Counted from the first letter of the stretch, positions 1-7,627 are shown. The stretch is 46,610 bases of DNA from Candidatus Eiseniibacteriota bacterium (GCA_005893165.1 VBOR01000026.1:1-46610), one strand, 5' to 3'. Notes: generated by a model from the letters alone, not told the origin. Made by a program: numbers and translations.

Positions 1-56
1 GCGAAAACCGCCGCAAAGGTCACACTGAGGGCGGCGCGGAGATACGACCGGATCAT
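1..56 (-). CDS. Partial gene, N-terminus of a probable secreted protein
   Basis: An ATG on the minus strand at 56-54 opens a frame that runs off the left edge. It encodes MIRSYLRAALSVTFAAVF, a basic start followed by a hydrophobic stretch, as in a signal peptide or membrane anchor. A purine-rich ribosome site (GGAGGAAA, plus-strand complement about 61-68) sits at good spacing before the ATG, which is the main support. It is divergent from yqeY. Too little is visible to name a product. Confidence 0.5.
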   Translation of the reverse strand, partial: MIRSYLRAALSVTFAAVF

Positions 57-136
57 TCTGTTTCCTCCGGAATCCCGACGGGATGGGGTTGGGAAGGCGG
101 CAGTTTGGCCGCTTTTCCTCCCCCTGTCAACATTGG

Positions 137-142
137 TATACT
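137..142 (+). promoter_or_regulatory. Extended -10 box (TATACT) of yqeY
   Basis: TATACT lies nine bases before the yqeY ATG at 152. The -35 position (around 114-119) is only T-rich. With usual spacing transcription would begin at about 148-150, leaving almost no leader. No Shine-Dalgarno sequence is seen before the ATG, so a leaderless transcript is inferred. Confidence 0.4.
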
Positions 143-151
143 CGCTGGCCG

Positions 152-598
152 ATGCTCGAGGAGCGCCTGAACGAGGACATGAAGGCGGCGTTGAAGGGCG
201 GGGATCAGGTACGCCTCTCGACGCTCCGCATGCTCCGGAGCCAGGTCCTTCTCGAGAAGAAGAAGGACGTTTCGATCACCACGCTGCCCGACCCGGACGC
301 GATCCGAGCGTTCCAGGCCTACGCCAAGAAGCTCAAGGAATCGATCGCCGAGTACCGGAAGTTCGGAAAAGCCGGAGACGTCGAGAAAATCGAAGGTGAG
401 CTTAGGATCGTAGAGGAGTATCTTCCGGCAGGGCTCTCCGAGGCGGAATCCCGCGAGCTCGTTCGCGCCGTGGTCTCCGAGCTGGGCGCGACGTCGATGA
501 AGGACATGGGGCGTGTCATGAAGGAAGTGCAGACCCGCGCGCAGGGGCGCGGGGACGGGAAGCTCCTGAGCGACCTGGTACGCACTTCTCTATCTTGA
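152..598 (+). CDS. yqeY: GatB/YqeY domain protein
   Basis: A 148-residue protein of the YqeY family, related to the tail domain of the GatB subunit of the tRNA-dependent amidotransferase. The family is helical and thought to interact with tRNA, but its exact role is unsettled. The N-terminal LEERLNEDMKAALKGGD, the RLSTLRMLRSQV helix, and the C-terminal MKDMGRVMKEV and GRGDGKLLSDLV segments are all family hallmarks, and the length matches. The frame is open further upstream to 83, but conservation begins at the ATG at 152, next to a TATACT box, so I chose that start. In many bacteria the gene follows rpsU; here it stands alone, divergent from a partial gene. Confidence in identity is high; the leaderless start is inferred. 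Confidence 0.9.
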   Translation: MLEERLNEDMKAALKGGDQVRLSTLRMLRSQVLLEKKKDVSITTLPDPDAIRAFQAYAKKLKESIAEYRKFGKAGDVEKIEGELRIVEEYLPAGLSEAESRELVRAVVSELGATSMKDMGRVMKEVQTRAQGRGDGKLLSDLVRTSLS

Positions 599-651
599 CG
601 ACCGGCACCCCGTCCTATTTACGATTTCATTCCTGAGCACCGATCCACCCC

Positions 652-669
652 GGTCCGGATTACCGGACC
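652..669 (+). repeat. Perfect inverted repeat in the leader of the methyltransferase gene
   Basis: GGTCCGG, loop ATTA, CCGGACC: a perfect 7-bp GC-rich stem about 40 bases before the ATG at 709. No T-run follows, so an intrinsic terminator is unlikely. It could be an operator or a leader hairpin. Seen in sequence; role unknown. Confidence 0.35.
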
Positions 670-708
670 TGTATCCCGAGGACCCCAAGACATGATCTCA
701 ATCTTCGT

Positions 709-2313
709 ATGAAGCCAGGCAAGCGCCCCGCACGCAGAGCCACAAAGCCCGAGGACCCTCAGGCTCCGTACGTCCCGTCGCCGCGGCCGTTCCGTTCCGA
801 TCGTCCGGGCGGTGCCAATCCTCTGAGACGGAGGGAGCAGAACGACGCTCCGTCGGGCGCGAGACGCTGGCCCTCGGACCGGCCGCAGAAGCCCTGGGCC
901 CGCGGGCCTCAGGGGCATCCCCAGAGACCGCCGCGCCCGGGAAAGCCCGTGGGAGAGTGGCGGCGCGGAGGAGCGAGTCCCCTGCGATCCTCCAGGCCGC
1001 CCCATCCGCGCGCACAGCGCGGGCCGCATCCTCCGCGCGCCGGCGGCAAGCCGGTCGTCAAGGAGCATCCGCAGTACGGGACGCGGATCCCGCCCGAAGA
1101 GCTGGAGTTCCTGAATCAACATCAGCGGCAGCATCCGCAGCGCGCCGGTCGTCCGCAGGCGACGCCGCCTCGCATGCCGCGCATGCACGACCGTCGGCAG
1201 GAGCGGCCGGGAGCACGCGAGGACCGGCGGCACGAGCGCCCGCAGCGGTCCCATCGCGTGGGGAACCCCCGTGCGGGGGAGGGGCCGCCCCGGCCCGTGC
1301 CCGCGCCCGCGGAATCGCCGGTCGCGATCCTGGGCAAGACGATCCATTCCTATCAGATGTCCGCGGCTCTCTTCGCCGCGCATTCGCTCGGCGTCTTCCC
1401 GACCATCCATCAAAAGCCCCAGACTTCCGAGGACGTGGCGCGGCGCTGCGGCGCGGACCCCCGCGGGACGGAGCGTCTGCTGAACGCGCTCGTGGCGATG
1501 GGAATCCTCCACAAGCACGGGGCGACGTACGTCGTTCCTCGCGAGCTGGCTCCCTACGTGGTGCCGGGCGTCGATGGGGACGCGACGGGGATGCTCGATC
1601 TCAGCTCGGAGCTCTTCCGGGAGTGGAGCGACCTGTCGCGCGCGGTCAAGGAGGGCACTCCGCTCCATCGGCTTTCGAGCGACGCGCTCCTGTCCGGAGA
1701 CCCGAGCCGCGTCCGAAGCTACATTCGCGCGGTCCACACGAACAGCCGCCAGGCGGCCCAGCGCGTCGTGGAGATGGCGCCGCTCCTTCCGGGATCGAAG
1801 TTGCTCGACGTCGCGGGGGGATCGGGGATCTTCGCGGCGGAGTACGCGCGCGCGACCCCGGATCTGGAAGCGACCCTGTTCGACCTGGCTCCCACGATCG
1901 AGGCCGCCAAGGAAATCCTGGCCGCGGAAAACATGGAAGACCGGGTCACGTACCGCGCCGGCGACTACCGGAACGATCCTTTCCCCGGCCCCGTGGATGC
2001 GGTGCTGCTCTCGAATGTCTTCCAGACCGAAAGCGAGGAAGTGGGCCGCATGATTCTCGGCAAGGCGCGCGAGGTCTTGCGCCCGGGAGGAACGCTTCTC
2101 GTCCATGGCGTCATGACGGAGCCCGACGAGACCAGGCCGGCGGATGCGGTGATGTTCTCCCTGCTCATGTTCGCGCTGTTCGATCAGGGGCGCGCCTACC
2201 CGGCCGAGACGATCTCGGACTGGCTGGCCCAGGAAGGATTCGGCGTGCGCTTCGTCCGTCCGCTGGGTCCTCCGTTCCGCTCCAAGCTGATCCTGGCGAC
2301 CCGCATCGCGTAG
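709..2313 (+). CDS. SAM-dependent O-methyltransferase with disordered Pro/Arg-rich N-terminal extension
   Basis: 534 residues. Roughly residues 1-200 are rich in Pro, Arg, Gly and His with no recognisable fold. From about residue 203 the protein follows the class of hydroxyneurospore/plant-type O-methyltransferases: a winged-helix dimerisation region (SAALFAAHSLGVFPTI, then RCGADPRGTERLLNALVAMGIL), then a Rossmann methyltransferase domain with SAM motif I LLDVAGGSG at 365-373, an acidic FDLAP strand end, and EVLRPGGTLLVHG (motif III). The substrate cannot be read from sequence; relatives methylate hydroxyls on small aromatic or isoprenoid compounds. The catalytic part alone (about 330 residues) is normal length, so the extension is an addition. 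The extension is in the same frame with no stop, and the ATG at 709 is the first start after the 652-669 hairpin; an internal start cannot be excluded. It is followed six bases later by the glycosylase gene. Confidence 0.8.
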   Translation: MKPGKRPARRATKPEDPQAPYVPSPRPFRSDRPGGANPLRRREQNDAPSGARRWPSDRPQKPWARGPQGHPQRPPRPGKPVGEWRRGGASPLRSSRPPHPRAQRGPHPPRAGGKPVVKEHPQYGTRIPPEELEFLNQHQRQHPQRAGRPQATPPRMPRMHDRRQERPGAREDRRHERPQRSHRVGNPRAGEGPPRPVPAPAESPVAILGKTIHSYQMSAALFAAHSLGVFPTIHQKPQTSEDVARRCGADPRGTERLLNALVAMGILHKHGATYVVPRELAPYVVPGVDGDATGMLDLSSELFREWSDLSRAVKEGTPLHRLSSDALLSGDPSRVRSYIRAVHTNSRQAAQRVVEMAPLLPGSKLLDVAGGSGIFAAEYARATPDLEATLFDLAPTIEAAKEILAAENMEDRVTYRAGDYRNDPFPGPVDAVLLSNVFQTESEEVGRMILGKAREVLRPGGTLLVHGVMTEPDETRPADAVMFSLLMFALFDQGRAYPAETISDWLAQEGFGVRFVRPLGPPFRSKLILATRIA

Positions 2314-2319
2314 CCTCTA

Positions 2320-3180
2320 TTGCGTGAGTTGCCGTTGCTCGAGGTGCTGGCCGAGAACCTCGCGGCCCGCGTCTCGGGCCGCCGCATTGAATCCATCCTG
2401 ATCCGCCAGCCCGCGCTCCTCCAGACCTCGGCCCCCACGCCCGAGAGCTTCGCCGGCGAGTTCCTGAGCCTGCCGGGCCGGGTGGGCAAGTATCTGGTGC
2501 TCGAGACCGAGTCGCGCCGGGCGATCGTGATCCACCTCATGCGCGCGGGCAGAATCCTCGTCGTCGCCGCCCCCGAGCGGGCGGCGGCGCTTCCGAGGCA
2601 GCTCTCCGCGCGCGTCGCCTTCGACGACGGCACGCGCCTCGAGCTCGTGGAGCACGGAAAAGAAAAGCGCGCGCGGCTCTGGCTCGTCGAAGATTCCTCC
2701 GATCTGGCCGAGCTTCAGCGGCTCGGTCCCGACCCCTCCCGCGGCGAGCTCTCCCACGAGCGGTTCCGTGCGGCCCTGGACGGGGCGTCGCGCCGGCTCA
2801 AGACCTTTCTCACGGATCAGCGCGCCATCGCCGGGATCGGAAACGGGCTCTCCGATGAGATCCTCTACGAGGCGCGCCTCTCGCCGATGAGGCTGACCGG
2901 CTCGCTCACCGAGGCGGAGGCGCGGGCGATGCATGCGGCGCTGCTCGCGGTCGTCACCACGCAGACCGAGAAGCTGCGCCAGAGCGCCCAGGGGGAGCTT
3001 CCCCAGAAGGAGCCGCGCGAGCACTACATCGTGCACGATCACGCGGGCGCGAAATGTCCCCGCTGCGCCGCGACGATCGCCCGTGTATCCTTTACGGACC
3101 ATGAGCTGTTCTATTGCCCCGGATGCCAGACCGGCGGGAAGTTGATGCAAGACCGCCGGCTCTCGAAGCTTCTGAAATAG
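2320..3180 (+). CDS. Fpg/Nei-family DNA glycosylase homologue lacking the N-terminal proline
   Basis: 286 residues. Fpg/Nei enzymes excise oxidised bases and cut the strand using the N-terminal proline (after Met removal) as nucleophile. Visible features: N-terminal RELPLLEV, Lys57 in GRVGKYLVLE, the helix-two-turn-helix segment FLTDQRAIAGIGNGLSDEIL, and a zinc finger C246-x2-C249-x16-C266-x2-C269. The start is TTG at 2320; the only in-frame codons between it and the upstream stop TAG (2311-2313) are CCT and CTA, so no other usual start is possible. Codon 2 is CGT (Arg) where the family has Pro, while Glu3 is kept. Either the enzyme works without the usual Schiff-base chemistry, it is a binding protein, or there is a base error (CCT to CGT). 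No clear ribosome site precedes the TTG, so coupling to the upstream gene is likely. Confidence 0.82.
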   Translation: MRELPLLEVLAENLAARVSGRRIESILIRQPALLQTSAPTPESFAGEFLSLPGRVGKYLVLETESRRAIVIHLMRAGRILVVAAPERAAALPRQLSARVAFDDGTRLELVEHGKEKRARLWLVEDSSDLAELQRLGPDPSRGELSHERFRAALDGASRRLKTFLTDQRAIAGIGNGLSDEILYEARLSPMRLTGSLTEAEARAMHAALLAVVTTQTEKLRQSAQGELPQKEPREHYIVHDHAGAKCPRCAATIARVSFTDHELFYCPGCQTGGKLMQDRRLSKLLK

Positions 3181-3239
3181 CGATGCCGGCGCCTGGATTC
3201 AGGCGCCCATCAGCTCCGCCAACGGACGGGAGGGATACC

Positions 3240-3629
3240 GTGACCACCACAACGCTTCAGGCCCGCGCGCTCACCCCGACCTTCACGGTGAACGACATCA
3301 AGAAGAGCCTCGAGTTCTACAAGAACCTGGGATTCGCGGTCGCGGAAGAGTGGAAGCAGGAGGGTCAGCTACGGGGTGTGATGCTCGAGGCCGGGGGAGC
3401 CAGCATGGGCCTCTCCCAGGATGATTTCTCCAAGGGTCGCGACCGGATGAAAGGGGTCGGTGTGAGGCTGCACCTGGAGACCGTGCAGGACGTCGAAGCG
3501 CTCGCGCGTCAGGCCAAGGCCGCCGGGGTCAAGCTGGACGGCGAGCCGGGGCCCCTCCCCTGGGGACCCATTGGATTCTCGGTGACGGATCCGGACGGAT
3601 TCAAGCTGACCATCTCGAAGCCTGAGTGA
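3240..3629 (+). CDS. VOC (glyoxalase/bleomycin resistance) superfamily protein
   Basis: 129 residues with one vicinal-oxygen-chelate unit of two beta-alpha-beta-beta-beta halves: LTPTFTVNDIKKSLEFYKNLGF opens the first, and RLHLETVQDVEALARQAKAAG with FSVTDPDGFKLTISKP closes the second. Such proteins act as metal-dependent lyases or dioxygenases or as drug-binding proteins; the substrate is not predictable. The frame is open upstream to 3114, but GTG at 3240 has a GGGAGGG site (3228-3234) five bases before it, and conservation starts just after, so I chose it. It runs convergent to the bactofilin-like gene; the two stop codons share one palindrome. Confidence 0.8.
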   Translation: MTTTTLQARALTPTFTVNDIKKSLEFYKNLGFAVAEEWKQEGQLRGVMLEAGGASMGLSQDDFSKGRDRMKGVGVRLHLETVQDVEALARQAKAAGVKLDGEPGPLPWGPIGFSVTDPDGFKLTISKPE

Positions 3630-3640
3630 GAAGCTTCTCA
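3627..3640. repeat. 14-bp perfect palindrome joining two convergent stop codons
   Basis: TGAGAAGCTTCTCA reads the same on both strands. Its first three bases are the stop of the VOC gene and its last three are the stop of the minus-strand bactofilin-like gene. As RNA it could form only a 5-bp stem, so it would be a weak terminator at best. Confidence 0.5.
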
Positions 3641-4822
3641 GACGGCGGGTGACGCTGGCGCCGTCCCGGCGGTCACGGTGCCCCGGCGCGTCCGGAACCA
3701 CGTGATCCCAACCGCTCCCAGTCCACAGAGCGAGGCGGCGACGCAGACCAGCTTGCCCAGGATCGGGATCGCGCCCAGGAGTCCAAGCGCGACGAGGCCG
3801 AGCACCATGGCCCATCCGATGCTTGCACCGCCGCGACCTGCGCGCGCGAGGATCCACCTGCCGACGCTCGTCGCCGCGATCACGTACCCCGAGGCCACCA
3901 GGAAGAGGTAGAGCGGCATCAATCCGAGGGCGACCCACCATCCGCCGACCATGAGCCCGAGGATGAAGAGGCTGGCCGCCGCGGCGGGGAGGAGGAGCGC
4001 GAGCACGATTCCGATGCCGAGGCTCGGCAGGGGGGCCCGGCCCAGCGTGTCCACGGAGCGCGGTCCCAACCGCGTGAAGACGAGATAGAAGAGAAGTCCC
4101 AGGATCGTGAAGCCGATGATCATTCGAATCCAGTGGAGGACCGCGTGCAGGGGTCCCCTCCTCCGGTGCTCGGGCGGTGGCACGCGCTGCTCGATCTTTC
4201 CGCGCACGGTGGCTCCCGGCGCTTTCTCGACCGCATTTCGGCTGGTGTAGAAGAGATCGTGCTCGAGCACCGCGCCGTCGGCGAGGCGAACCTCCCGCGC
4301 GTGCGCGTACACCGTCCCTCCCACCGAGCCCGAGAAGGTGGCGGACCCGGTTCCGGCCCTCACGTCGCGCGAGACCTTTCCACCGAGGGAAGCCGTTCCG
4401 GCGCCCACCAGGGCGTCCCGTCCGATCGACGCGTGCGGCCCGCTGACGAAGTTTCCGCATCCGGCGACCACGTCGTGCGCGACGGTGCCGTCGATCGAGA
4501 CCGCGCTCCCCGTGGCGCGCACGCTCCCGCCCACGCTCCCGGAGATCGTGATGTCCCGTCCGGCGGCGATCACGTCTCCCGTGACGACGCCGCCGATCGT
4601 GATCGTCTGCCCCGCGACGATCAGGTCGCCGTCCACGGTGCCCTGGACGTCGACGACGCGTCCCGCGGCGTAGAGGTCGTCGTGGATCGTCTCGGACCGT
4701 GGAAGCACGAAGTTCTCGGCGTGACGCAGGACCGCGGCGGAGGCGCCGTTCGGAAGGATCCACGTCAGAGTCGAGAGAATGAGCGCAGCCGCGAGCCAAC
4801 CGCTTCCCGTCGTCCGGTTCAT
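3638..4822 (-). CDS. Bactofilin-like polymer-forming repeat protein with C-terminal membrane helices
   Basis: 394 residues. After a signal-like hydrophobic segment (WLAAALILSTLTWILPNGASA), the first half is built of short Gly/Val repeats such as GTVDGDLIVAGQTI and GVVTGDVIAAGRDI, the pattern of the bactofilin (DUF583) right-handed beta-helix. The second half has several hydrophobic helices (IIGFTILGLLFYLVF, LGIGIVLALLLPAAAASLFIL, WAMVLGLVALGLLGAIPILG) and a basic, Ala/Thr-rich tail. Bactofilins polymerise without nucleotide; this membrane-attached version is known widely as polymer-forming cytoskeletal protein, though a signal peptide would put the repeats outside. The frame is open to 4984 but ATG at 4822 has AAGGAG nine bases upstream and starts the signal segment. 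It is divergent from the metal-related cassette. Confidence 0.75.
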   Translation of the reverse strand: MNRTTGSGWLAAALILSTLTWILPNGASAAVLRHAENFVLPRSETIHDDLYAAGRVVDVQGTVDGDLIVAGQTITIGGVVTGDVIAAGRDITISGSVGGSVRATGSAVSIDGTVAHDVVAGCGNFVSGPHASIGRDALVGAGTASLGGKVSRDVRAGTGSATFSGSVGGTVYAHAREVRLADGAVLEHDLFYTSRNAVEKAPGATVRGKIEQRVPPPEHRRRGPLHAVLHWIRMIIGFTILGLLFYLVFTRLGPRSVDTLGRAPLPSLGIGIVLALLLPAAAASLFILGLMVGGWWVALGLMPLYLFLVASGYVIAATSVGRWILARAGRGGASIGWAMVLGLVALGLLGAIPILGKLVCVAASLCGLGAVGITWFRTRRGTVTAGTAPASPAV

Positions 4823-4889
4823 GGGCAACCACTCCTTCGAGTCTCGAGAGTCGGAGCGAACGTGACCCAGGATATCGGGGGACCCTAAA

Positions 4890-4920
4890 CCCGGGAACAC
4901 CCGGGCGCAACCCCTTGCGC
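4890..4920. repeat. Two adjacent inverted repeats in a divergent intergenic region
   Basis: CCCGGG-AACA-CCCGGG (4890-4905) is directly followed by GCGCAA-CCCC-TTGCGC (4905-4920), sharing one base. They lie in the 207-bp divergent gap 4823-5029 between the bactofilin-like gene and the small secreted protein. No convincing -10/-35 pair was found there. They may be operator sites for either side; role inferred. Confidence 0.35.
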
Positions 4921-5029
4921 GTCCGTCGTGGGAAATCCGTACGCGTCCAACTCGGTCCTTGCGTGGCGGGCGCCGGTGGAGCAACCTGCGGGTTCTGGGG
5001 TTCTATGTCGCGATGAACCGGAGAGCCGC

Positions 5030-5419
5030 GTGAAACGAAACCTCGCCGTATCGATGATTCTGGGAGCGCTGCTCCTTACGCAGGCAGCACCGCTCGTGGC
5101 GACCGGCAGCCATTGCCCGATGCGGGCACCGGGCGTCTCCCTCTGCAGCGTGTGCGAGTTCGGCGGGGTGCCCGGGCACTCGACGGCGGTCTCGGCATCC
5201 TCCTGCTGCAGGTTCGAGGCGGCCAATCCGTCCTCCCAGACTCCCGGCGTCGTTCCCACGGCTCAGAAGACGCCGGGCCCCTGGCCCGCCTTCGATTCGA
5301 TCGCCTCCGTGGATCCGGCGCGCGATCGCGTTGCGGTGAGGGAATACCTTGGATCCGCGCGCGCACCCCTGCGAAGTACCAACTCTCCCCTCATCCTCGG
5401 AACGACCCTCCGCCTCTAG
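5030..5419 (+). CDS. Small secreted Cys-containing protein, unknown function
   Basis: 129 residues beginning with a signal peptide (VKRNLAVSMILGALLLTQAAP). The mature part has a cluster HCPM ... CSVCEF ... SSCCRF, five cysteines plus His and Met within about 40 residues, followed by a Pro/Ser-rich tail without cysteines. I do not recognise a named family. The cysteine spacing and the His/Met-rich neighbours suggest metal or thiol chemistry in the periplasm, as inference only. GTG at 5030 was chosen because a GGAG (about 5020) precedes it and the signal peptide begins there; the frame is open upstream to 4928 with no sensible protein. It reads into the outer-membrane gene 84 bases downstream. 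Confidence 0.55.
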   Translation: MKRNLAVSMILGALLLTQAAPLVATGSHCPMRAPGVSLCSVCEFGGVPGHSTAVSASSCCRFEAANPSSQTPGVVPTAQKTPGPWPAFDSIASVDPARDRVAVREYLGSARAPLRSTNSPLILGTTLRL

Positions 5420-5503
5420 AAGTCCGCCTCGGCTCCTCCATCGCCGCGTGATGCACACGCGCGCGAGATCGAAACACCTCACCCACCTGAGCTGAGAGGG
5501 ACT

Positions 5504-6925
5504 ATGGCATTCCAGAGTGTCGCCAGGGGCGTCCTGGCGCTTGCGGCGTTCGTAGCGCTTGGCGCCGGCCGGCCGGCGATGGCGCAGACGCACCATCATC
5601 ACCCCATGCCTATGGCCGCGGATACCACGGCGGCTCCGGACTCCACCGCGCACGAGCACCATCATGGCGCGGCCGCGCATGGAGTCGCACCCGCGCACGA
5701 TAGGGGAGGGATGGGGCACGACATGGCGGCGATGGGGAACGAGGGTCACGATCATCATGAGATGGAGATGGGCGCTTTCTACGGCCCCTACACCATGACG
5801 CGTGAGGCCTCCGGCACCGCGTGGCAGCCGGACCTCGCGAGGCACGGCGGGATCCATCTCATGAAGGGTCCGTGGATGCTGATGTTCCACGGAGCGGCCG
5901 ACCTCGTCTACGACCGGCAGGGGGGCCCGCGCGGCGACGACAAGATCTTCAGCTCCAACATGGCGATGGGGATGGCCCGGCGGCCGCTCGGGCCGGGCGC
6001 CTTCGGGCTGCGCGCCATGCTCTCGGCCGAGCCGGCCACGATCGGGAAGAAGGGGTACCCCCTTCTCTTGCAGACGGGCGAGACCGCGGACGGCAGCACG
6101 CGCCTGATCGACCGGCAGCATCCCCACGACCTCTTCATGGAGCTTGCGGGGACCTACAGCATCTCGAAGGGAAACCGATCGGCATTTCTCTACGCGGGAT
6201 TGCCGGGCGAGCCCGCCCTGGGACCTCCCGCCTTCATGCATCGCTTCTCGGGCGTGGCGCTTCCCGAGGCGCCCATCACCCATCACTGGCTCGACTCCTC
6301 GCACATCACGTTTGGAGTGCTGACGGCGGGGATGGTCGCCGGAGGCCTCAAGCTCGAGGCGTCGGCGTTCCGGGGACGCGAGCCGGACCAGAATCGCTTC
6401 GACATCGAATCGCCCAAGCTCGACTCGCATTCCTTCCGGCTCTCCCTGAATCCCGCGCCCGCGTGGTCGTTCCAGGTCAGTCGCGGGCGGCTCAACTCTC
6501 CGGAGCAGCTCGAGCCCGAGATCGATACCGACCGGACCACCGCCTCGGTGATGCATGCCCGGGACTGGGCCGGCGGGCATTGGGAATCGACGCTCGCCTG
6601 GGGAAGAAACCACAAGAGGCCGGGCCCGGCCTCGGACGCGTTCGCCGCGGAAACCGCGATCGAGCTCCGTCAGAAGCACAACCTGTTCGCGAGGCTGGAG
6701 CGGGTCGAGAAGGACGAGCTCTTTCCCGAGTCCGATCCGCGGGCGGGGCAAAGCTACTGGGTCGGAAAGGGGAGCGCCGGGTACCGGCTCGACTTCCACC
6801 GGCCTGGGGAGCCGACCCTGGGAATCGGGATCCTGGGAACCCTCATCGGCATGCCGCGCGACATTCGAGACGCTTACGGGGAGGGGGCCGCGGCCGTGAT
6901 GCTTTTCGCAAGGGCCGCCCTGTGA
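5504..6925 (+). CDS. Outer-membrane-type protein with His/Met-rich N-terminus, metal-associated
   Basis: 473 residues. A signal peptide ends near PAMAQ (about residue 28), followed directly by HHHHPMPM and an approximately 60-residue stretch dense in His and Met (EHHHG, MGHDMAAMG, HDHHEMEMG), a typical copper or other metal ligand composition. The rest is rich in alternating aromatic/polar residues and Gly, contains the recognisable segment RQHPHDLFMELAGTYS, and ends in a short hydrophobic strand (AVMLFARAAL), which fits a beta-barrel. Proteins of this type are commonly found beside copper-efflux or copper-resistance genes, but their role is undefined. No efflux pump is in this window. GAGAGGG precedes the ATG. 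Likely one transcription unit with the genes on either side. Confidence 0.65.
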   Translation: MAFQSVARGVLALAAFVALGAGRPAMAQTHHHHPMPMAADTTAAPDSTAHEHHHGAAAHGVAPAHDRGGMGHDMAAMGNEGHDHHEMEMGAFYGPYTMTREASGTAWQPDLARHGGIHLMKGPWMLMFHGAADLVYDRQGGPRGDDKIFSSNMAMGMARRPLGPGAFGLRAMLSAEPATIGKKGYPLLLQTGETADGSTRLIDRQHPHDLFMELAGTYSISKGNRSAFLYAGLPGEPALGPPAFMHRFSGVALPEAPITHHWLDSSHITFGVLTAGMVAGGLKLEASAFRGREPDQNRFDIESPKLDSHSFRLSLNPAPAWSFQVSRGRLNSPEQLEPEIDTDRTTASVMHARDWAGGHWESTLAWGRNHKRPGPASDAFAAETAIELRQKHNLFARLERVEKDELFPESDPRAGQSYWVGKGSAGYRLDFHRPGEPTLGIGILGTLIGMPRDIRDAYGEGAAAVMLFARAAL

Positions 6926-6974
6926 CGCCGAGGGAGTCTCTCGAAATCGATGCTGACGAAACCGCCGGCACTTG

Positions 6975-6995
6975 CCGATTCACTGGGGGAATCGG
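6975..6995 (+). repeat. Inverted repeat between the outer-membrane gene and the next gene
   Basis: CCGATTC, 7-base loop, GAATCGG within the 159-bp gap 6926-7084. A second small palindrome, GGAAC-G-GTTCC, lies at about 7002-7012. There is no T-run, so these are more likely regulatory or processing signals than terminators. Confidence 0.3.
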
Positions 6996-7084
6996 GGGTG
7001 GCGGAACGGTTCCATCGGGCGGGGCAGGCGCGTCTCGAACCGCCTTCGCTCGCACGAAACACTCGTTCGGAAGGGGTCGAAACC

Positions 7085-7582
7085 ATGAAACGACTCGTAG
7101 GCATCCTGGCCATGCTGGCTCTCGTGGGCGTCACGTTCACGGCGAGCGCCCACGAAATGCACGCCGCGCCTGCCGCGAAGGACAGCGCAGCGGTCACCAA
7201 AGCGGACCTCCCGCCCGCGCCTGCGGCCAAGCCATCCGCGCCGGCGAGCATCACCGGTGAGATCGTCGATGCGGGCTGCTATCTGGGACACGGCGAACGC
7301 GGTCCCAAGCACGCCGAGTGTGCCAAGCAGTGCGTCGCGGGAGGCATGCCGATGTGCCTGCTCACCTCGGACGGCTCGGTCTATCTGCTCACGATGAACC
7401 ACGAGAATCCCGACCCCTACAACAAGCTGAAGACGATGGCGGGAAGAACGGTCAGCGTGACGGGCGCGGTCATGATGCGCGGCGGAATGAACGCGATCGA
7501 CGTCGCCTCGATGAAGGGCACGGTCTCGCAGGCGAGGCCCGCGAAGCACGCGGCGGCGAAATCCGAGGCGAAGAAGTCCTAG
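7085..7582 (+). CDS. Periplasmic Cys/His protein, unknown family
   Basis: 165 residues with a clear signal peptide (MKRLVGILAMLALVGVTFTASA) and the mature start HEMHAAP. The central domain reads ITGEIVDAGCYLGHGERG, then HAECAKQC and GGMPMCLL, then VYLLTMNHENPDPYNKLKTMAGRTVSVTG: a short OB-like beta domain with a CxxxC and nearby His and Met, a layout common in secreted proteins annotated only as hypothetical. The tail is Lys/Ala-rich. It is third in the cassette with two other Cys/His/Met-rich secreted proteins, which supports a shared envelope metal function (inference). The ATG at 7085 has AAGGGG upstream; the longer frame to 6950 overlaps the intergenic repeats and looks non-coding. Confidence 0.65.
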   Translation: MKRLVGILAMLALVGVTFTASAHEMHAAPAAKDSAAVTKADLPPAPAAKPSAPASITGEIVDAGCYLGHGERGPKHAECAKQCVAGGMPMCLLTSDGSVYLLTMNHENPDPYNKLKTMAGRTVSVTGAVMMRGGMNAIDVASMKGTVSQARPAKHAAAKSEAKKS

Positions 7583-7627
7583 CGCGGCGCGCGCCTCAGG
7601 GCGAGGCGCGCGAGACGAGCCGCAGCT

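Noticed and set aside
595-623. TTGACG-N17-TTTACG as promoter of the methyltransferase gene
   Set aside because: The -10 matches poorly and the -35 overlaps the yqeY stop; not strong enough to list as a feature.
619-2106. 495-codon open frame on the minus strand
   Set aside because: It is antisense to the methyltransferase; its product is Arg-rich with no recognisable motif, as expected for shadow frames in high-GC DNA.
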